64,000 nucleotides of DNA from Streptomyces sp. RKAG290 (lineage in GTDB: Bacteria; Actinomycetota; Actinomycetes; Streptomycetales; Streptomycetaceae), in NCBI RefSeq assembly GCF_023701695.1, contig NZ_JAJOZC010000001.1:7253894-7317893 (forward strand), in the 5' to 3' direction. The notes under the pieces were generated by a model. The model saw nothing but the letters and a program-made list of their open reading frames with translations. It was not told the origin of the DNA and ran no database searches. This document shows positions 8,424 through 17,822 of this stretch, piece by piece. The position numbers were made by a program, and so were the translations under genes. Positions within the stretch are counted from its first letter, which is position 1; every line of letters starts with the position of its first letter.

Positions 8424-10817
8424 ATGACATCCGGGATCACGCGACGCACCACGGTGAAGACAGCGATCGGCGCAACGGGGGCTCTGGCATGGGGAGTTCC
8501 GGCGCTTTCCGGTACGGCAGCGGCTGCCGGTACCTCCGATGAATCGGCGAAGGTGAACGGGAACAAGGAGGTTCCGAACCCCGTCCTCCACTACCTCGCT
8601 CCCGCCGCCGACTGGGAGCGGGAATCGCTGCCCATCGGGGGCGGCGCGCTCGGCGCGAGCGTGCACGGCACGCTCGCCTCCGAACGCCTCACCTTCAACG
8701 AGAAGACCCTGTGGACCGGCGGCCCGGGATCGGCCGAGGGATACGACTTCGGCAACTGGACCGCCCCCAGACCCGACGCGCTGACCGGTGTCCAGCAGCG
8801 CCTCGACAGCCAGGGCGCTCTCGGCCCGGACGCCGTGGCGGCCGAACTCGGACAGGCCCGCCGCGGTTACGGCGCCTACCAGGTCTTCGGCGACCTGCTG
8901 CTCGACGTGCCAGGCGCCCCGGCCGCCCCCGACGCCTCCTACCGGCGCAGCCTGGACCTGCGCACCGCGCTCGCGACGGTCAGCTACACCCAGGAAGAGA
9001 CGGTCCGCAGCAGGGAGTACTTCGTCTCCCATCCGGGCGGGGTGATCGGCGGACGGCTCTCGGCGGACCGGCCGGGACAGGTGAGCTTCACCCTGCGCTA
9101 CACCTCGCCGCGCAGCGACTTCACCGCAGCCGCCGGCGGCGACCGGCTGACCGTACGCGGGGCGCTCAAGGACAACGGCCTCCGCTTCGAGGCCCAGATA
9201 CGGGTCCGCACCACCGGCGGCAAGGTCACCGCCGGGACCGACGGCACCCTCACCGTCACCGGCGCCGACAGCGCCTGGTTCTTCCTCGCCGCGGGCACCG
9301 ACTACGCGGACACGTACCCGGACTACCGGGGACAGGACCCGCACGACACGGTCACCGCCAGGGTCGACGCCGCAGCCGCAGCGTCGTACGAGAGCGTCCG
9401 CAACGCCCACGTCGCCGACCACCGCACCCTCTTCGACCGGGTCGTACTCGACATCGGCCAGCAACTGCCCGACCTGCCGACCGACCAGCTGCTCACCGGC
9501 TACACGGGCGGGGACAGCCCCGCGGACCGCGCCCTGGAGGCGCTCTTCTTCCAGTACGGCCGCTACCTCCTGATCGCCTCCTCGCGCGAGGGCTCACTGC
9601 CCGCCAACCTCCAGGGCGTCTGGAACAACTCCACCACCCCGCCCTGGTCCGCCGACTACCACAGCAACATCAACCTGCAGATGAACTACTGGCTCGCCGA
9701 AGTCACCAACCTCGCCGAGACCACCGCTCCTTACGACCGCTACATCGAGGCCATGCGCGAGCCGGGCCGCAGGACGGCGAAGGAGATGTTCGGGACCGCC
9801 GGCTGGGTCGTGCACAACGAGACCAACCCGTACGGCTTCACGGGTGTCCACGACTGGGCCACCGCCTTCTGGTTCCCCGAAGCCGCGGCCTGGCTGACCC
9901 AGCAGATGTACGAGCACTACCGGTTCGGCGGATCCACCGACTACCTGCGCTCCACCGCCTACCCGGCCATGAAGGAGGCCGCCGAATTCTGGCTCGCCAA
10001 TCTGCGCGCCGACCCGCGCGACGGACTCCTCGTCGTCACCCCCAGCTACTCGCCCGAACACGGCGACTTCACCGCCGGCGCCGCGATGTCCCAGCAGATC
10101 GTCCACGACCTGCTCACCAGCACCCTGGAGGCCGCCCGCACCCTCGGCGACGCCCCCGACTTCCGCGACCGGCTGGAGACGGCCCTGGACGGACTCGACC
10201 GCGGGCTGCGGATCGGGTCCTGGGGGCAGCTCCAGGAATGGAAGACCGACCGTGACGACCCGGCCGACGACCACCGTCACGTCTCGCATCTCTTCGGCCT
10301 GCACCCCGGCCGGCAGATCGAGGCGGGGAGCCGGTGGGCCGAAGCGGCCAAGGTGTCCCTCGGCGCCCGCGGCGACGGCGGCACCGGCTGGTCCAAGGCG
10401 TGGAAGATCAATTTCTGGGCACGGCTGCGCGACGGCGATCACGCCCACAAGATGCTCGCCGAGCAGCTGAAGACCTCCACCCTGCCCAACCTCTGGGACA
10501 CCCACCCCCCGTTCCAGATCGACGGGAACTTCGGCGCTGCCTCGGGTGTCGCGGAGATGCTGCTGCAGAGCCAGCACGACACCGTCGAGATCCTCCCCGC
10601 CCTTCCGGCGAGCTGGCCGGAAGGGTCGGTGCGCGGGCTGCGCGCCCGGGGAGGATTCACCGTCGACATCGCGTGGGCCTCGGGGCAGGCCCGCCGTGTG
10701 GTGATCACGGCGAGCCGCACCCGCGAAGTGACCGTCCGCAGCACGCTGTTCGCGAGCGGCGAGCGGACCTTCAGGGCGAGCGCCGGGCAGAGCTACACAC
10801 TGACCCCCGAGAACTGA
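8424..10817 (+). CDS. secreted glycoside hydrolase family 95 (alpha-L-fucosidase/galactosidase)
   Basis: A 797-residue protein whose N-terminus reads as a Tat signal (RRTTVKTAIGATGA then a hydrophobic run ending in TAAAAG). Family GH95 is indicated by the opening segment with LPIGGGALGASVHG, the (alpha/alpha)6-barrel motif HSNINLQMNYW near residue 412 and the late TGWSKAWKINFWARLRDG motif. GH95 enzymes cleave alpha-1,2-L-fucosides or related L-galactosides from glycans, here probably outside the cell in plant or mucin polymer breakdown. No sugar transporter lies beside it. Its 3' end overlaps the convergent geosmin synthase gene by 25 bp. Confidence 0.93.
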   Translation: MTSGITRRTTVKTAIGATGALAWGVPALSGTAAAAGTSDESAKVNGNKEVPNPVLHYLAPAADWERESLPIGGGALGASVHGTLASERLTFNEKTLWTGGPGSAEGYDFGNWTAPRPDALTGVQQRLDSQGALGPDAVAAELGQARRGYGAYQVFGDLLLDVPGAPAAPDASYRRSLDLRTALATVSYTQEETVRSREYFVSHPGGVIGGRLSADRPGQVSFTLRYTSPRSDFTAAAGGDRLTVRGALKDNGLRFEAQIRVRTTGGKVTAGTDGTLTVTGADSAWFFLAAGTDYADTYPDYRGQDPHDTVTARVDAAAAASYESVRNAHVADHRTLFDRVVLDIGQQLPDLPTDQLLTGYTGGDSPADRALEALFFQYGRYLLIASSREGSLPANLQGVWNNSTTPPWSADYHSNINLQMNYWLAEVTNLAETTAPYDRYIEAMREPGRRTAKEMFGTAGWVVHNETNPYGFTGVHDWATAFWFPEAAAWLTQQMYEHYRFGGSTDYLRSTAYPAMKEAAEFWLANLRADPRDGLLVVTPSYSPEHGDFTAGAAMSQQIVHDLLTSTLEAARTLGDAPDFRDRLETALDGLDRGLRIGSWGQLQEWKTDRDDPADDHRHVSHLFGLHPGRQIEAGSRWAEAAKVSLGARGDGGTGWSKAWKINFWARLRDGDHAHKMLAEQLKTSTLPNLWDTHPPFQIDGNFGAASGVAEMLLQSQHDTVEILPALPASWPEGSVRGLRARGGFTVDIAWASGQARRVVITASRTREVTVRSTLFASGERTFRASAGQSYTLTPEN

Positions 10818-13006
10818 GCGAACAACGACGTCACCCGAGCCGCCGAGGTGCCGGGCCCCGTGGGACCACTCAGGTGCCACGGGGCCGCCGTGCCCCGCCG
10901 CAGATCCTCCTCGCGGTAGCGCCGGCAGTCCCGGTGCCAGATCAGGATGCCCGCGATCCAGTGCTTCAGCTCCAGGACATAGCCCGCGAGGATCTGCCTC
11001 GCCTCGTCATCCAGGCCGAAGTCGTCGTACAGCACCGGGAGTTCGTGCTCCGCGACATGCAGGAACTGGCGCAGCCGCGACTTCATCAGGTCGTACACGA
11101 TCTCCACCGCGGTCGGATAGTCCACCCCGAAGAAGTTCTCCACCACCAGGACGCCGTTGTGCACCTCGCCCTCGTACTCGACCTCCTTCTGGTAGGAGAA
11201 CAGGTCGTTGAGCAGGGCGGCGTAGTCCGCCGCCGCGTTCTCCAGGGAGCGCAGCGGGCCGCTGTCGTAGATCTCGGCCGGCACCTGCTTGCCGTGCCCG
11301 AGCCGGCACAGACTCATCGTCAGGTCCGAACCGAACGTCCTGCGCCGCATCTCGACATAGTCCACCGGGTCGGGAATCCGGTTCTGCGCCTGGTTCGCCA
11401 GCTCCCACACCCAGCTCGCCGTCATGTCCTCGATGGACTTACGGAACGCGCGCCGGCCGCTCTCGTCCATCGGCTCCGCCGTGCGCACCCACAGATCCGC
11501 CAGCGCCCGCTCCAGCGCGTTGACCGGCTCGGGCCCCGCGCCCCCGTCCAGCGGCATGAAGAGCGAGAGGCGCTCGTTGGCCATTTTGGCGCCCGCCAGG
11601 TCACGGGCCCGTCCGTGCACCACCGGGAACCAGTCGTCGCCGTACGTCCCCCAGGTCAGCCACCGGGAGGAAAGGTCGAGTTCGTCCGGCGTGGCATCCG
11701 GTTGCAGACCTGCCGAACACAGCGGGAAGTCGAAGGCCCGCAGCCGGTCCTCGTCCCAGATGTGCGAACCGGGCACCCCTGGCTGCGCCTCCAGCAGCCC
11801 CATCCGGGCCGACCATTCGACGATCCGGACCCGGGCCCCGTGCAGATGCGGACTGAGGGTGGTACCGAACGGCAGGTCGAAGTCGGGCAGCCGGGACGGG
11901 CCCACGTGCCGGTACGGCACATGGGTGTGGGAGCGAAGCCTCGCCGACTCGGACCGGGGGGTGAACCGGATCGACGCGGCTGCCATGCCGAAGCCCGGAG
12001 GAGCCTGCGTGGTGGCGCCCTCGTTCATGTAGCGGCTGGAGCGCATGTGCCACTCGTGGCCCCCGGACTGCCAGTCCTGCAACCCCTTGACGTAGGCCAG
12101 CACCGCCACGGTCTGCGCGGCGTCCAGCCCCTTCTCGGCGCAGAGCGGGGCCAGTTCGGTGAGCGCCGTGTTCTCGAACTGCTGGAGCCGCGACGTCAGC
12201 AGGTCGTTCACCGCCTCGGCGGCCTCCTGCGTCGAGCAGCCCAGGAAGTGCTCAAGGACCAGCACGCCGTTGCTGTTCTCGCCCTCGTCCTCGACCTCAC
12301 GCTGGTACGAGAAGAGGTCGTTGCGCAGATGGACACCGTCGGAGAAGGCGTCGCGCAGCACACACAGTGCCCGTTCACCGGCCACCGCCTCGGGCACCTC
12401 GGCGCCGGCCGCGTACTCCACCAGACCGGCCGACCAGGGGGCGCCGCCCACCTTGCGGCGCATCTCGATGTACTCGACGGGGTTCGCGATGCGCCCCTCG
12501 TTGATGTTCGCGAGCTCCCACAGCGACTCGTTGAGCAGGTTCTTCGTCGACTCGGCGAACCGCACCCGCCAGGCGTCGGACATGCCGGGCACGGTCCGCG
12601 CCCACAGATCCGCCAGCCCCGCCTCCACCGGGTTCGTCGGCTCCGGTGTCGGCGCGCCGCGTTCCATCGGCATGAACGCGGGCAGCCGGTCCAGATACCG
12701 CTTGCCGCCCTCGCGGTCCGGGGTCCGTTTGAACAGCTCCAGGAAGTGGTCGTCGAAGAAGAAGACCCACACGTACCAGTCGGTGACCAGCGACAACGCG
12801 TCGGCCGAGCAGTCGGGATGGGTGTACGCACACAGCAGTGCGTAGTCGTGGGAGTCGAGGTCCTTCTCCTCCCAGATGCCCGACCCCTCCAGCATCCCTA
12901 TGGCCCGCGCCCACTCCTTGGTGTGCTGTCGGGCCTCCTCGACATGAGGATTGAGCCGCGCCGGATACGGAACATAGAAGTCCGGCAGGGTGAAGGGCTG
13001 AGCCAT
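10793..13006 (-). CDS. geoA: bifunctional geosmin synthase (germacradienol/geosmin synthase)
   Basis: 737 residues, matching the length and two-domain layout of the Streptomyces enzyme that turns farnesyl diphosphate into geosmin. The N-terminal terpene cyclase has the magnesium-binding DDHFLE motif at 85-90 and the NDLFSYQRE motif at 229-237. The C-terminal half repeats the fold with a GDDWFPV variant of the aspartate motif and NDLFSYQKE. The N-domain makes germacradienol; the C-domain converts it to geosmin and acetone. It stands alone, as usual for this volatile made during development. The 3' end overlaps GH95 convergently by 25 bp. Confidence 0.95.
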   Translation of the reverse strand: MAQPFTLPDFYVPYPARLNPHVEEARQHTKEWARAIGMLEGSGIWEEKDLDSHDYALLCAYTHPDCSADALSLVTDWYVWVFFFDDHFLELFKRTPDREGGKRYLDRLPAFMPMERGAPTPEPTNPVEAGLADLWARTVPGMSDAWRVRFAESTKNLLNESLWELANINEGRIANPVEYIEMRRKVGGAPWSAGLVEYAAGAEVPEAVAGERALCVLRDAFSDGVHLRNDLFSYQREVEDEGENSNGVLVLEHFLGCSTQEAAEAVNDLLTSRLQQFENTALTELAPLCAEKGLDAAQTVAVLAYVKGLQDWQSGGHEWHMRSSRYMNEGATTQAPPGFGMAAASIRFTPRSESARLRSHTHVPYRHVGPSRLPDFDLPFGTTLSPHLHGARVRIVEWSARMGLLEAQPGVPGSHIWDEDRLRAFDFPLCSAGLQPDATPDELDLSSRWLTWGTYGDDWFPVVHGRARDLAGAKMANERLSLFMPLDGGAGPEPVNALERALADLWVRTAEPMDESGRRAFRKSIEDMTASWVWELANQAQNRIPDPVDYVEMRRRTFGSDLTMSLCRLGHGKQVPAEIYDSGPLRSLENAAADYAALLNDLFSYQKEVEYEGEVHNGVLVVENFFGVDYPTAVEIVYDLMKSRLRQFLHVAEHELPVLYDDFGLDDEARQILAGYVLELKHWIAGILIWHRDCRRYREEDLRRGTAAPWHLSGPTGPGTSAARVTSLFAQFSGVSV

Positions 13007-13400
13007 GTGCGTACGGCCTTTCCGAGAGCCTCCGCGTGAGCGTCACGCGGTTCGGTCTTGTCCGCGCGAGCACTACCCTTCGGCCGTTCGGGGCACGCAC
13101 AACCGCAATTAGTCACACGAGAAGTGCGCTCGTTCGAGGGATGATCCCGCAGGTCGGCCGGCCGCTCGTAAAACCCAGGTAACGCCGCACCGCCAGAGAG
13201 CCGCGGTCCATTGCCCGTCGCAGGTCAGAGACCCTGCCAGTGGTCTGGTCCACTGGCTCGATCCGCGCCGTCCACCAGACTCTTGACGTGCTATCACCTG
13301 AGGTCAGAGAGTGTGCGCGCACAACGGATCAGCGGGATCGCACCACGGACACCGGTCGACACGAACGGCTCCGATACGCACAGCTCCATGAAGGGTTGCC
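13007..13400. other. 394-bp divergent control region, geoA/amidase
   Basis: No gene is seen. The stretch must hold both promoters. Apart from the DasR-like palindrome described separately, a TTGACG hexamer at about 13283 could be part of the amidase promoter. Lower GC patches occur near 13110 (geoA side). Confidence 0.5.
13239..13254. promoter_or_regulatory. DasR-responsive-element-like palindrome (dre) before the amidase
   Basis: AGTGGTCTGGTCCACT differs at two positions from the classical dre form with core TGGTCTAGACCA. It is embedded in a longer 7-6-7 inverted repeat at 13237-13256. It lies about 150 bp upstream of the amidase start. DasR is the GntR-type repressor of GlcNAc and chitin metabolism in Streptomyces, so a cell-wall amidase is a sensible target. 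Confidence 0.45.
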
Positions 13401-14732
13401 ATGACGTCCAAGCAGAGGACCGGACTCGCGGTCGCGTTCACCACCGTCGGCGCGCTGAGTCTCGCGCTGCTCAGTCCCGCGGCACAGGCCGGTGCGGACG
13501 GGGTGCGGCCGGAGTGCCCGCGCGGTCTCGCATGCGACTGGGTCCCGGCGGCCTACCAGCAGACCGGCGACCCGGCCGACAAGGAGACGTACGGCAACTA
13601 CGACACCGCGGACCGGCCGCACAGCAACAAGATCAAGTTCATCGTCCTCCATGACACCGAGGAGGACTTCGACACCACCCTGAATATCTTCCAGAACCCG
13701 CTGAAGCAGACCTCGGCCCACTACGTGGTGCGGTCCGGCGACGGCCACGTGACGCAGATGGTGAAGGACAAGGACGTCGCCTGGCAGGCCGGGAACTGGT
13801 ACCTCAACAGCCAGTCCATCGGCATCGAGCAGGAGGGCGTGGCGGTCGAGGGGGCGAAGTGGTACACCCCCGAGCTGTACCGCTCGACGGCCGCGCTCGT
13901 GCGCTACCTCGCCGCCAAGTACGACATCCCGCTCGACCGCCAGCACATCATCGGCCACGACGGGGTGCCGCCCACCAGCGCCGCCGGTACCAAGAACATG
14001 CACTGGGACCCGGGCACCTACTGGGACTGGAACCGCTTCATGGCGCTGCTCGGAAAGCCCACCGTGCCGACGGCGGCCAGGAGCAGCGAACTCGTCACCG
14101 TCAGCCCGCGCTTCAAGGACAACAAGCAGGCCTTCCGCGACTGCGAGAAGAACGTCGACCTGCCCGTGCAGGGATCGAGCGCCGTCCCGCTCCACACGGA
14201 GCCGTCGGCGGACGCGCCCCTCTTCTCCGACCCGGGACTGCACACGGACGGTTCACCCGGCACCAACTGCGCCGCCGACTGGGGCAGCAAGATCAGCGCG
14301 ACTCAGCAGGCCGTCGTCGCCGACCACGCGCCCGGCTGGACGGCGATCTGGTGGTACGGCCAGAAGGCGTGGTTCCAGACCTCGGCCCACGACCGCACCA
14401 CCACGCCGACCGCGGGCTACGTCGTGAGGCCGAAGGCAGGCAAGGCGGAGGTGCCGGTGTACGGGGTGGCGTACCCGGACAAGTCCGAGTACCCCGCCGA
14501 CTTCGCGGACCAGCGGGTGGGCACGCCACTGCAGTACACCATCAAGGCGGGGCAGTCCTACCCCGGCGGCGGTGAGGCCCCCACCGGCTTCTACTACGCG
14601 CCGACGATCGACTCCTCGCTCCCGCTGGACCACTCGTACTTCCAGGGCAAGGAGAAGTACGTGACCGTCCAGATCGGCCATCGCATCGCCTTCGTGAAGG
14701 CCGCCGACGTGGACATCGTGCGCGCACACTGA
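13401..14732 (+). CDS. secreted N-acetylmuramoyl-L-alanine amidase (Amidase_2 family)
   Basis: 443 residues with a Sec signal peptide (MTSKQR, hydrophobic core, cleavage after AAQA). The Amidase_2 (T7-lysozyme-like zinc amidase) domain covers about residues 70-215: FIVLHDTEEDF supplies the first zinc histidine, IIGHDGVPPTS follows, and HWDPGTYWDW has the second histidine plus catalytic-type residues. The C-terminal 220 residues look like two SH3-like or cell-wall-binding beta domains. It should cut the lactyl-alanine bond of peptidoglycan outside the membrane, in wall turnover. A hairpin terminator follows. Confidence 0.9.
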   Translation: MTSKQRTGLAVAFTTVGALSLALLSPAAQAGADGVRPECPRGLACDWVPAAYQQTGDPADKETYGNYDTADRPHSNKIKFIVLHDTEEDFDTTLNIFQNPLKQTSAHYVVRSGDGHVTQMVKDKDVAWQAGNWYLNSQSIGIEQEGVAVEGAKWYTPELYRSTAALVRYLAAKYDIPLDRQHIIGHDGVPPTSAAGTKNMHWDPGTYWDWNRFMALLGKPTVPTAARSSELVTVSPRFKDNKQAFRDCEKNVDLPVQGSSAVPLHTEPSADAPLFSDPGLHTDGSPGTNCAADWGSKISATQQAVVADHAPGWTAIWWYGQKAWFQTSAHDRTTTPTAGYVVRPKAGKAEVPVYGVAYPDKSEYPADFADQRVGTPLQYTIKAGQSYPGGGEAPTGFYYAPTIDSSLPLDHSYFQGKEKYVTVQIGHRIAFVKAADVDIVRAH

Positions 14733-14759
14733 ACCCGCGCCCGTCCGCAGGCAGCTCAA

Positions 14760-14803
14760 GCGCGCTGCGAGTCCGATGTGTCGGCACCGGACCCGCAGCG
14801 CGC
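14760..14803. terminator. bidirectional hairpin terminator between amidase and phosphotransferase
   Basis: GCGCGCTGCGAGTCCG at 14760-14775 pairs with CGGACCCGCAGCGCGC at 14788-14803 with one mismatch and a 12-base loop. It sits between two convergent genes. Confidence 0.65.
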
Positions 14804-14819
14804 GTCCCCCGTGGAAGGG

Positions 14820-15956
14820 TCAGCGAGTGCCGACCGCGGCTCGTACGGCCCGCCGGGCCATCGCGCAGTCGTCGTGCAGCCTGCGCAGCAGCAGACGCTG
14901 CTCCTCGCCCGACGACAGCGCGCCAGGACGGTCCTGACCGGACCGGGGGGGCACGGTCTCCCGCATGGCCCGCTGCACGGCCGTCTCGTACGTACGGATC
15001 TCCCGGGTCAGTACGAGCATCAGGTTGACCAGGAACGCGTCCCGGGCCGCCGGGCCGGCGACCTGGGCCAGCTGGCTGATCTGACGCCGGGCCACCGGGG
15101 CGTCACCCAGCACCGCCCACAGCGTCGCCAGGTCGTATCCCGGCAGGTACCAGCCGGCGTGCTCCCAGTCCACCAGCACCGGGCCGGTGGGGGAGAGCAG
15201 GATGTTGGAGAGCAGTGCGTCGCCGTGACAGAACTGCCCCATGCCCTGGCGGCCGCCCGCGTGGGCGAGCCCGTGCAGCAGCTTCTGCAGGTCGCCCAGG
15301 TCACGGTCGGTGAACAGCCCCAGCTCGTGGTAGCGGGCGATGCGCGCCGCGTAGTCCAGCGGGGCGTCGAACAGACCGGCCGGAGGCCGCCAGGCGTTGA
15401 CCCGGCTGACCGCGCCGAGCACCGCCCGCAGGTCGGCCCGCGGCGGCGCCTCCGACGGATGCCGGGTCAGCGCCGCCACCCGGCCGGGCATCCGCTCGAT
15501 GACCAGGGTGCAGTTCTCCGGGTCCGCCGCGATGAGCCGGGGGACCCGCACCGGCGGACGGTGCCGGACGAACGCCCGGTACGCCGCTATTTCGTGGCGG
15601 AACCGCTCCGACCACGCGGGGGAGTGGTCGAGTAAACACTTGGCGACCGCGGTCGCGCGTCCGGTGGAACCGACGAGCAGTACCGAACGGCCGCTGCGCC
15701 GCAGCACCTGGACCGGATTGAACTCCGGGCAGATCCGGTGCACCGAGGCGATGGCCATCCTCAGCTGCGCGCCCTGGGGACCGGACAGATCCAGTCTTCC
15801 GCTGAGCGAGGGGGTGCCCGGCCCTGCCACGCGCCGCGCCCGACCCATGCCGGGCGCCGGTACAGCGGCGCGGGGGTCGAGATACGGCCCGCCGCCCGCC
15901 CCGAGGGGACGGAGCGGCCGGGGAGGGGCGGACACGGAGGACGATGCTGTGTACAT
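14820..15956 (-). CDS. aminoglycoside phosphotransferase-family (APH/choline-kinase fold) protein
   Basis: About 378 residues from the ATG at 15956. Protein-kinase-like fold of the APH family: the Brenner motif FCHGDALLSNILL holds the catalytic aspartate and asparagine, followed by the metal-binding VLVDWEHAGW. The N-lobe has AVAKCLLDHS with a likely ATP-lysine. Members phosphorylate small hydroxyl compounds; not all give drug resistance. The substrate is unknown. It is divergent from the NsdA-like regulator with about 230 bp between them. A longer frame reaches 16076, but its extra 40 residues are Pro/Ala/Gly rich and unlike the family. Confidence 0.82.
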   Translation of the reverse strand: MYTASSSVSAPPRPLRPLGAGGGPYLDPRAAVPAPGMGRARRVAGPGTPSLSGRLDLSGPQGAQLRMAIASVHRICPEFNPVQVLRRSGRSVLLVGSTGRATAVAKCLLDHSPAWSERFRHEIAAYRAFVRHRPPVRVPRLIAADPENCTLVIERMPGRVAALTRHPSEAPPRADLRAVLGAVSRVNAWRPPAGLFDAPLDYAARIARYHELGLFTDRDLGDLQKLLHGLAHAGGRQGMGQFCHGDALLSNILLSPTGPVLVDWEHAGWYLPGYDLATLWAVLGDAPVARRQISQLAQVAGPAARDAFLVNLMLVLTREIRTYETAVQRAMRETVPPRSGQDRPGALSSGEEQRLLLRRLHDDCAMARRAVRAAVGTR

Positions 15957-16141
15957 GGGCGAGACAGATCCCTTCGTGCGCCGACAAGTTGCGTGCGCCG
16001 CCCCGGCCGGCGGCCGTTCGGCACCCTGGGGAGTACCTAGGGCTGCCGGGCGGGGTGGCGCTTTCCTACCTGACACCGGGCCGCGGGTGGCAGACCACGT
16101 AGCGACCCCTGGCGAAGCCTGGCGAATAGTCGCAAGGCATC

Positions 16142-16160
16142 TGACAGGGGGTTACTGTCA
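16142..16160. promoter_or_regulatory. TGACAG-7-CTGTCA palindrome before the NsdA-like gene
   Basis: A perfect 6-7-6 inverted repeat 26 bp upstream of the start codon, overlapping the expected promoter. It could be the site of an autoregulator or another repressor. No factor can be assigned. Confidence 0.4.
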
Positions 16161-16186
16161 ACACAGCCGAGAACCTGGGGCTTGAC

Positions 16187-17686
16187 GTGACCGGAGAACC
16201 CAACACCCGCCTTTCGGACCTGTTCGGCCTTGCCGGCTGGTCCAAGGGCGAACTCGCGAGAATGGTGAACAGGCAGGCGGCGGCCATGGGCCATCCGCAA
16301 CTGGCCACCGACACCTCGCGGGTGAGGCGCTGGATCGACATGGGGGAGTCCCCGCGTGATCCCGTGCCCGAAGTGCTGGCAGCCCTGTTCACCGAGCGGC
16401 TCGGTCGTGTCGTGACCATCGAGGACCTCGGGTTCGGCCGACGCGGGCGTGTGGGGAAACGGCGAGAGGCCGGGACGGAACACAATCCCGACCAACTCCC
16501 GTGGGCGCCCGAGCGGACGGCAGCGGTCCTCACCGAATTCACGGGAATGGACCTCATGCTCAACCGACGCGGCTTGGTGAGCGCGGGCGCCGCGCTCACC
16601 GCCGGCTCCACCATCGCCGGCCCCATGCACGACTGGCTGCACACCGACCCCGTACTGGCGGCCGACGCACCACGCATCGACGATCCCGTGCACGCGGACC
16701 CCGCCGGTTTCGACCGGTACGAGGCCGCGCCCATCGGCTCGGAGGAGATCGAGGCGCTGGAGCGTTCCGTGGAGGTGTTCCGCGCCTGGGACGCCTCCCG
16801 CGGCGGCGGTCTCCAGCGCAAGGCCGTGGTGGGCCAGCTCAACGAGGTGGGCGGCATGCTCGCCTACCGCCACCCCGACCATCTGCAGCGACGCCTCTGG
16901 GGTGTGGCTGCCAACCTCGCCGTGCTCGCAGGGTGGATGTCCCACGACATCGGCCTCGAACCCACGGCCCAGAAGTACTTCGTCATCGCCACGCACGCCG
17001 CACGCGAGGGCGGCGACCGGCCACGCGCCGGCGAGGCCCTGTCGAGGGCGGCCCGCCAGATGGTCCACCTGGGCCGTCCGGACGACGCGCTCGACCTCAT
17101 GAAGCTCGCCAAGTCCGGCTCGGGCGACATGGTCCTGCCACGCACCCAGGCGATGCTGCACACCATCGAGGCCTGGGCGCAGGCCTCCATGGGGCGGGGG
17201 CAGGCCATGCGGCGCACCCTCGGCAGGGCCGAGGAGCTCTTCATCTCGGACAAGGGCGACGTACCGCCGCCCAGTTGGATGCAACTCTTCGACGAGGCGG
17301 ACCTGCACGGCATGCAGGCCCTGGCGTACCGCACACTGGCCGAGCACGACCCCTCGGCGGCCGTCACCGCCCAGCGTCACGCCAAGCAGGCGCTGGAACT
17401 GCGGGTCAACGGGCGCCAGCGGTCCAAGATCTTCGACTACATCTCGCTCGCCTCGGCATGCTTCATCGCCGACGACCCGGAGCAGGCCGACCGCTACGCC
17501 CGCCTCGCGCTGGTGTCGATGGGGGAGACCTCCTCGCACCGCACCTGGGACAGGCTGCGCGAGATGTACCGGCTGACGGGCCAGTTCGCGGGCTACGCGA
17601 AGATCGAGGACCTGCGCAAGGAGATCGAGCTCTCGCTGCCGCAGAGTTCCCTCGTCAAGCAGAGGTCCAGGAGTTCCGAGATCTGA
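16187..17686 (+). CDS. NsdA/NsdB-like TPR regulator of differentiation and antibiotic production
   Basis: 499 residues from a GTG. The N-terminal about 80 residues form a helix-turn-helix-like DNA-binding part (GWSKGELARMVNRQAAAMGH, then DTSRVRRWIDMGESPRDPVP). The rest is helical repeats of TPR type, with RALGRAEEL-like and LASACFIADDPEQADRYARLAL units. This matches the Streptomyces NsdA/NsdB group, known as negative regulators of sporulation and antibiotic genes in S. coelicolor. Paralogues are similar, so I leave the symbol blank. A palindrome in the promoter and a divergent phosphotransferase gene are noted. Confidence 0.78.
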   Translation: MTGEPNTRLSDLFGLAGWSKGELARMVNRQAAAMGHPQLATDTSRVRRWIDMGESPRDPVPEVLAALFTERLGRVVTIEDLGFGRRGRVGKRREAGTEHNPDQLPWAPERTAAVLTEFTGMDLMLNRRGLVSAGAALTAGSTIAGPMHDWLHTDPVLAADAPRIDDPVHADPAGFDRYEAAPIGSEEIEALERSVEVFRAWDASRGGGLQRKAVVGQLNEVGGMLAYRHPDHLQRRLWGVAANLAVLAGWMSHDIGLEPTAQKYFVIATHAAREGGDRPRAGEALSRAARQMVHLGRPDDALDLMKLAKSGSGDMVLPRTQAMLHTIEAWAQASMGRGQAMRRTLGRAEELFISDKGDVPPPSWMQLFDEADLHGMQALAYRTLAEHDPSAAVTAQRHAKQALELRVNGRQRSKIFDYISLASACFIADDPEQADRYARLALVSMGETSSHRTWDRLREMYRLTGQFAGYAKIEDLRKEIELSLPQSSLVKQRSRSSEI

Positions 17687-17822
17687 CCTGTGGGCGCCGA
17701 AAGGAAGAGGCGCCGTTCCCCCACACACGTTCGGTCAGCGAGCCGTGGACCGTCAGGCATCCCTGCGTAGCCGTGCCATGTGTTCTGAGTGCCCGTGCCT
17801 CGCTGTGCGGTGTGTGTCTGCG

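Noticed and set aside
10334..13039. 901-codon open frame antisense to geosmin synthase
   Set aside because: A shadow of the geoA frame with no family features.
8424..14732. terpene/secreted-enzyme gene cluster
   Set aside because: Geosmin synthase acts alone and its neighbours are unrelated by strand, spacing and function.
14820..15956. aminoglycoside resistance gene
   Set aside because: The APH fold is shared by many metabolic kinases and nothing shows drug specificity.
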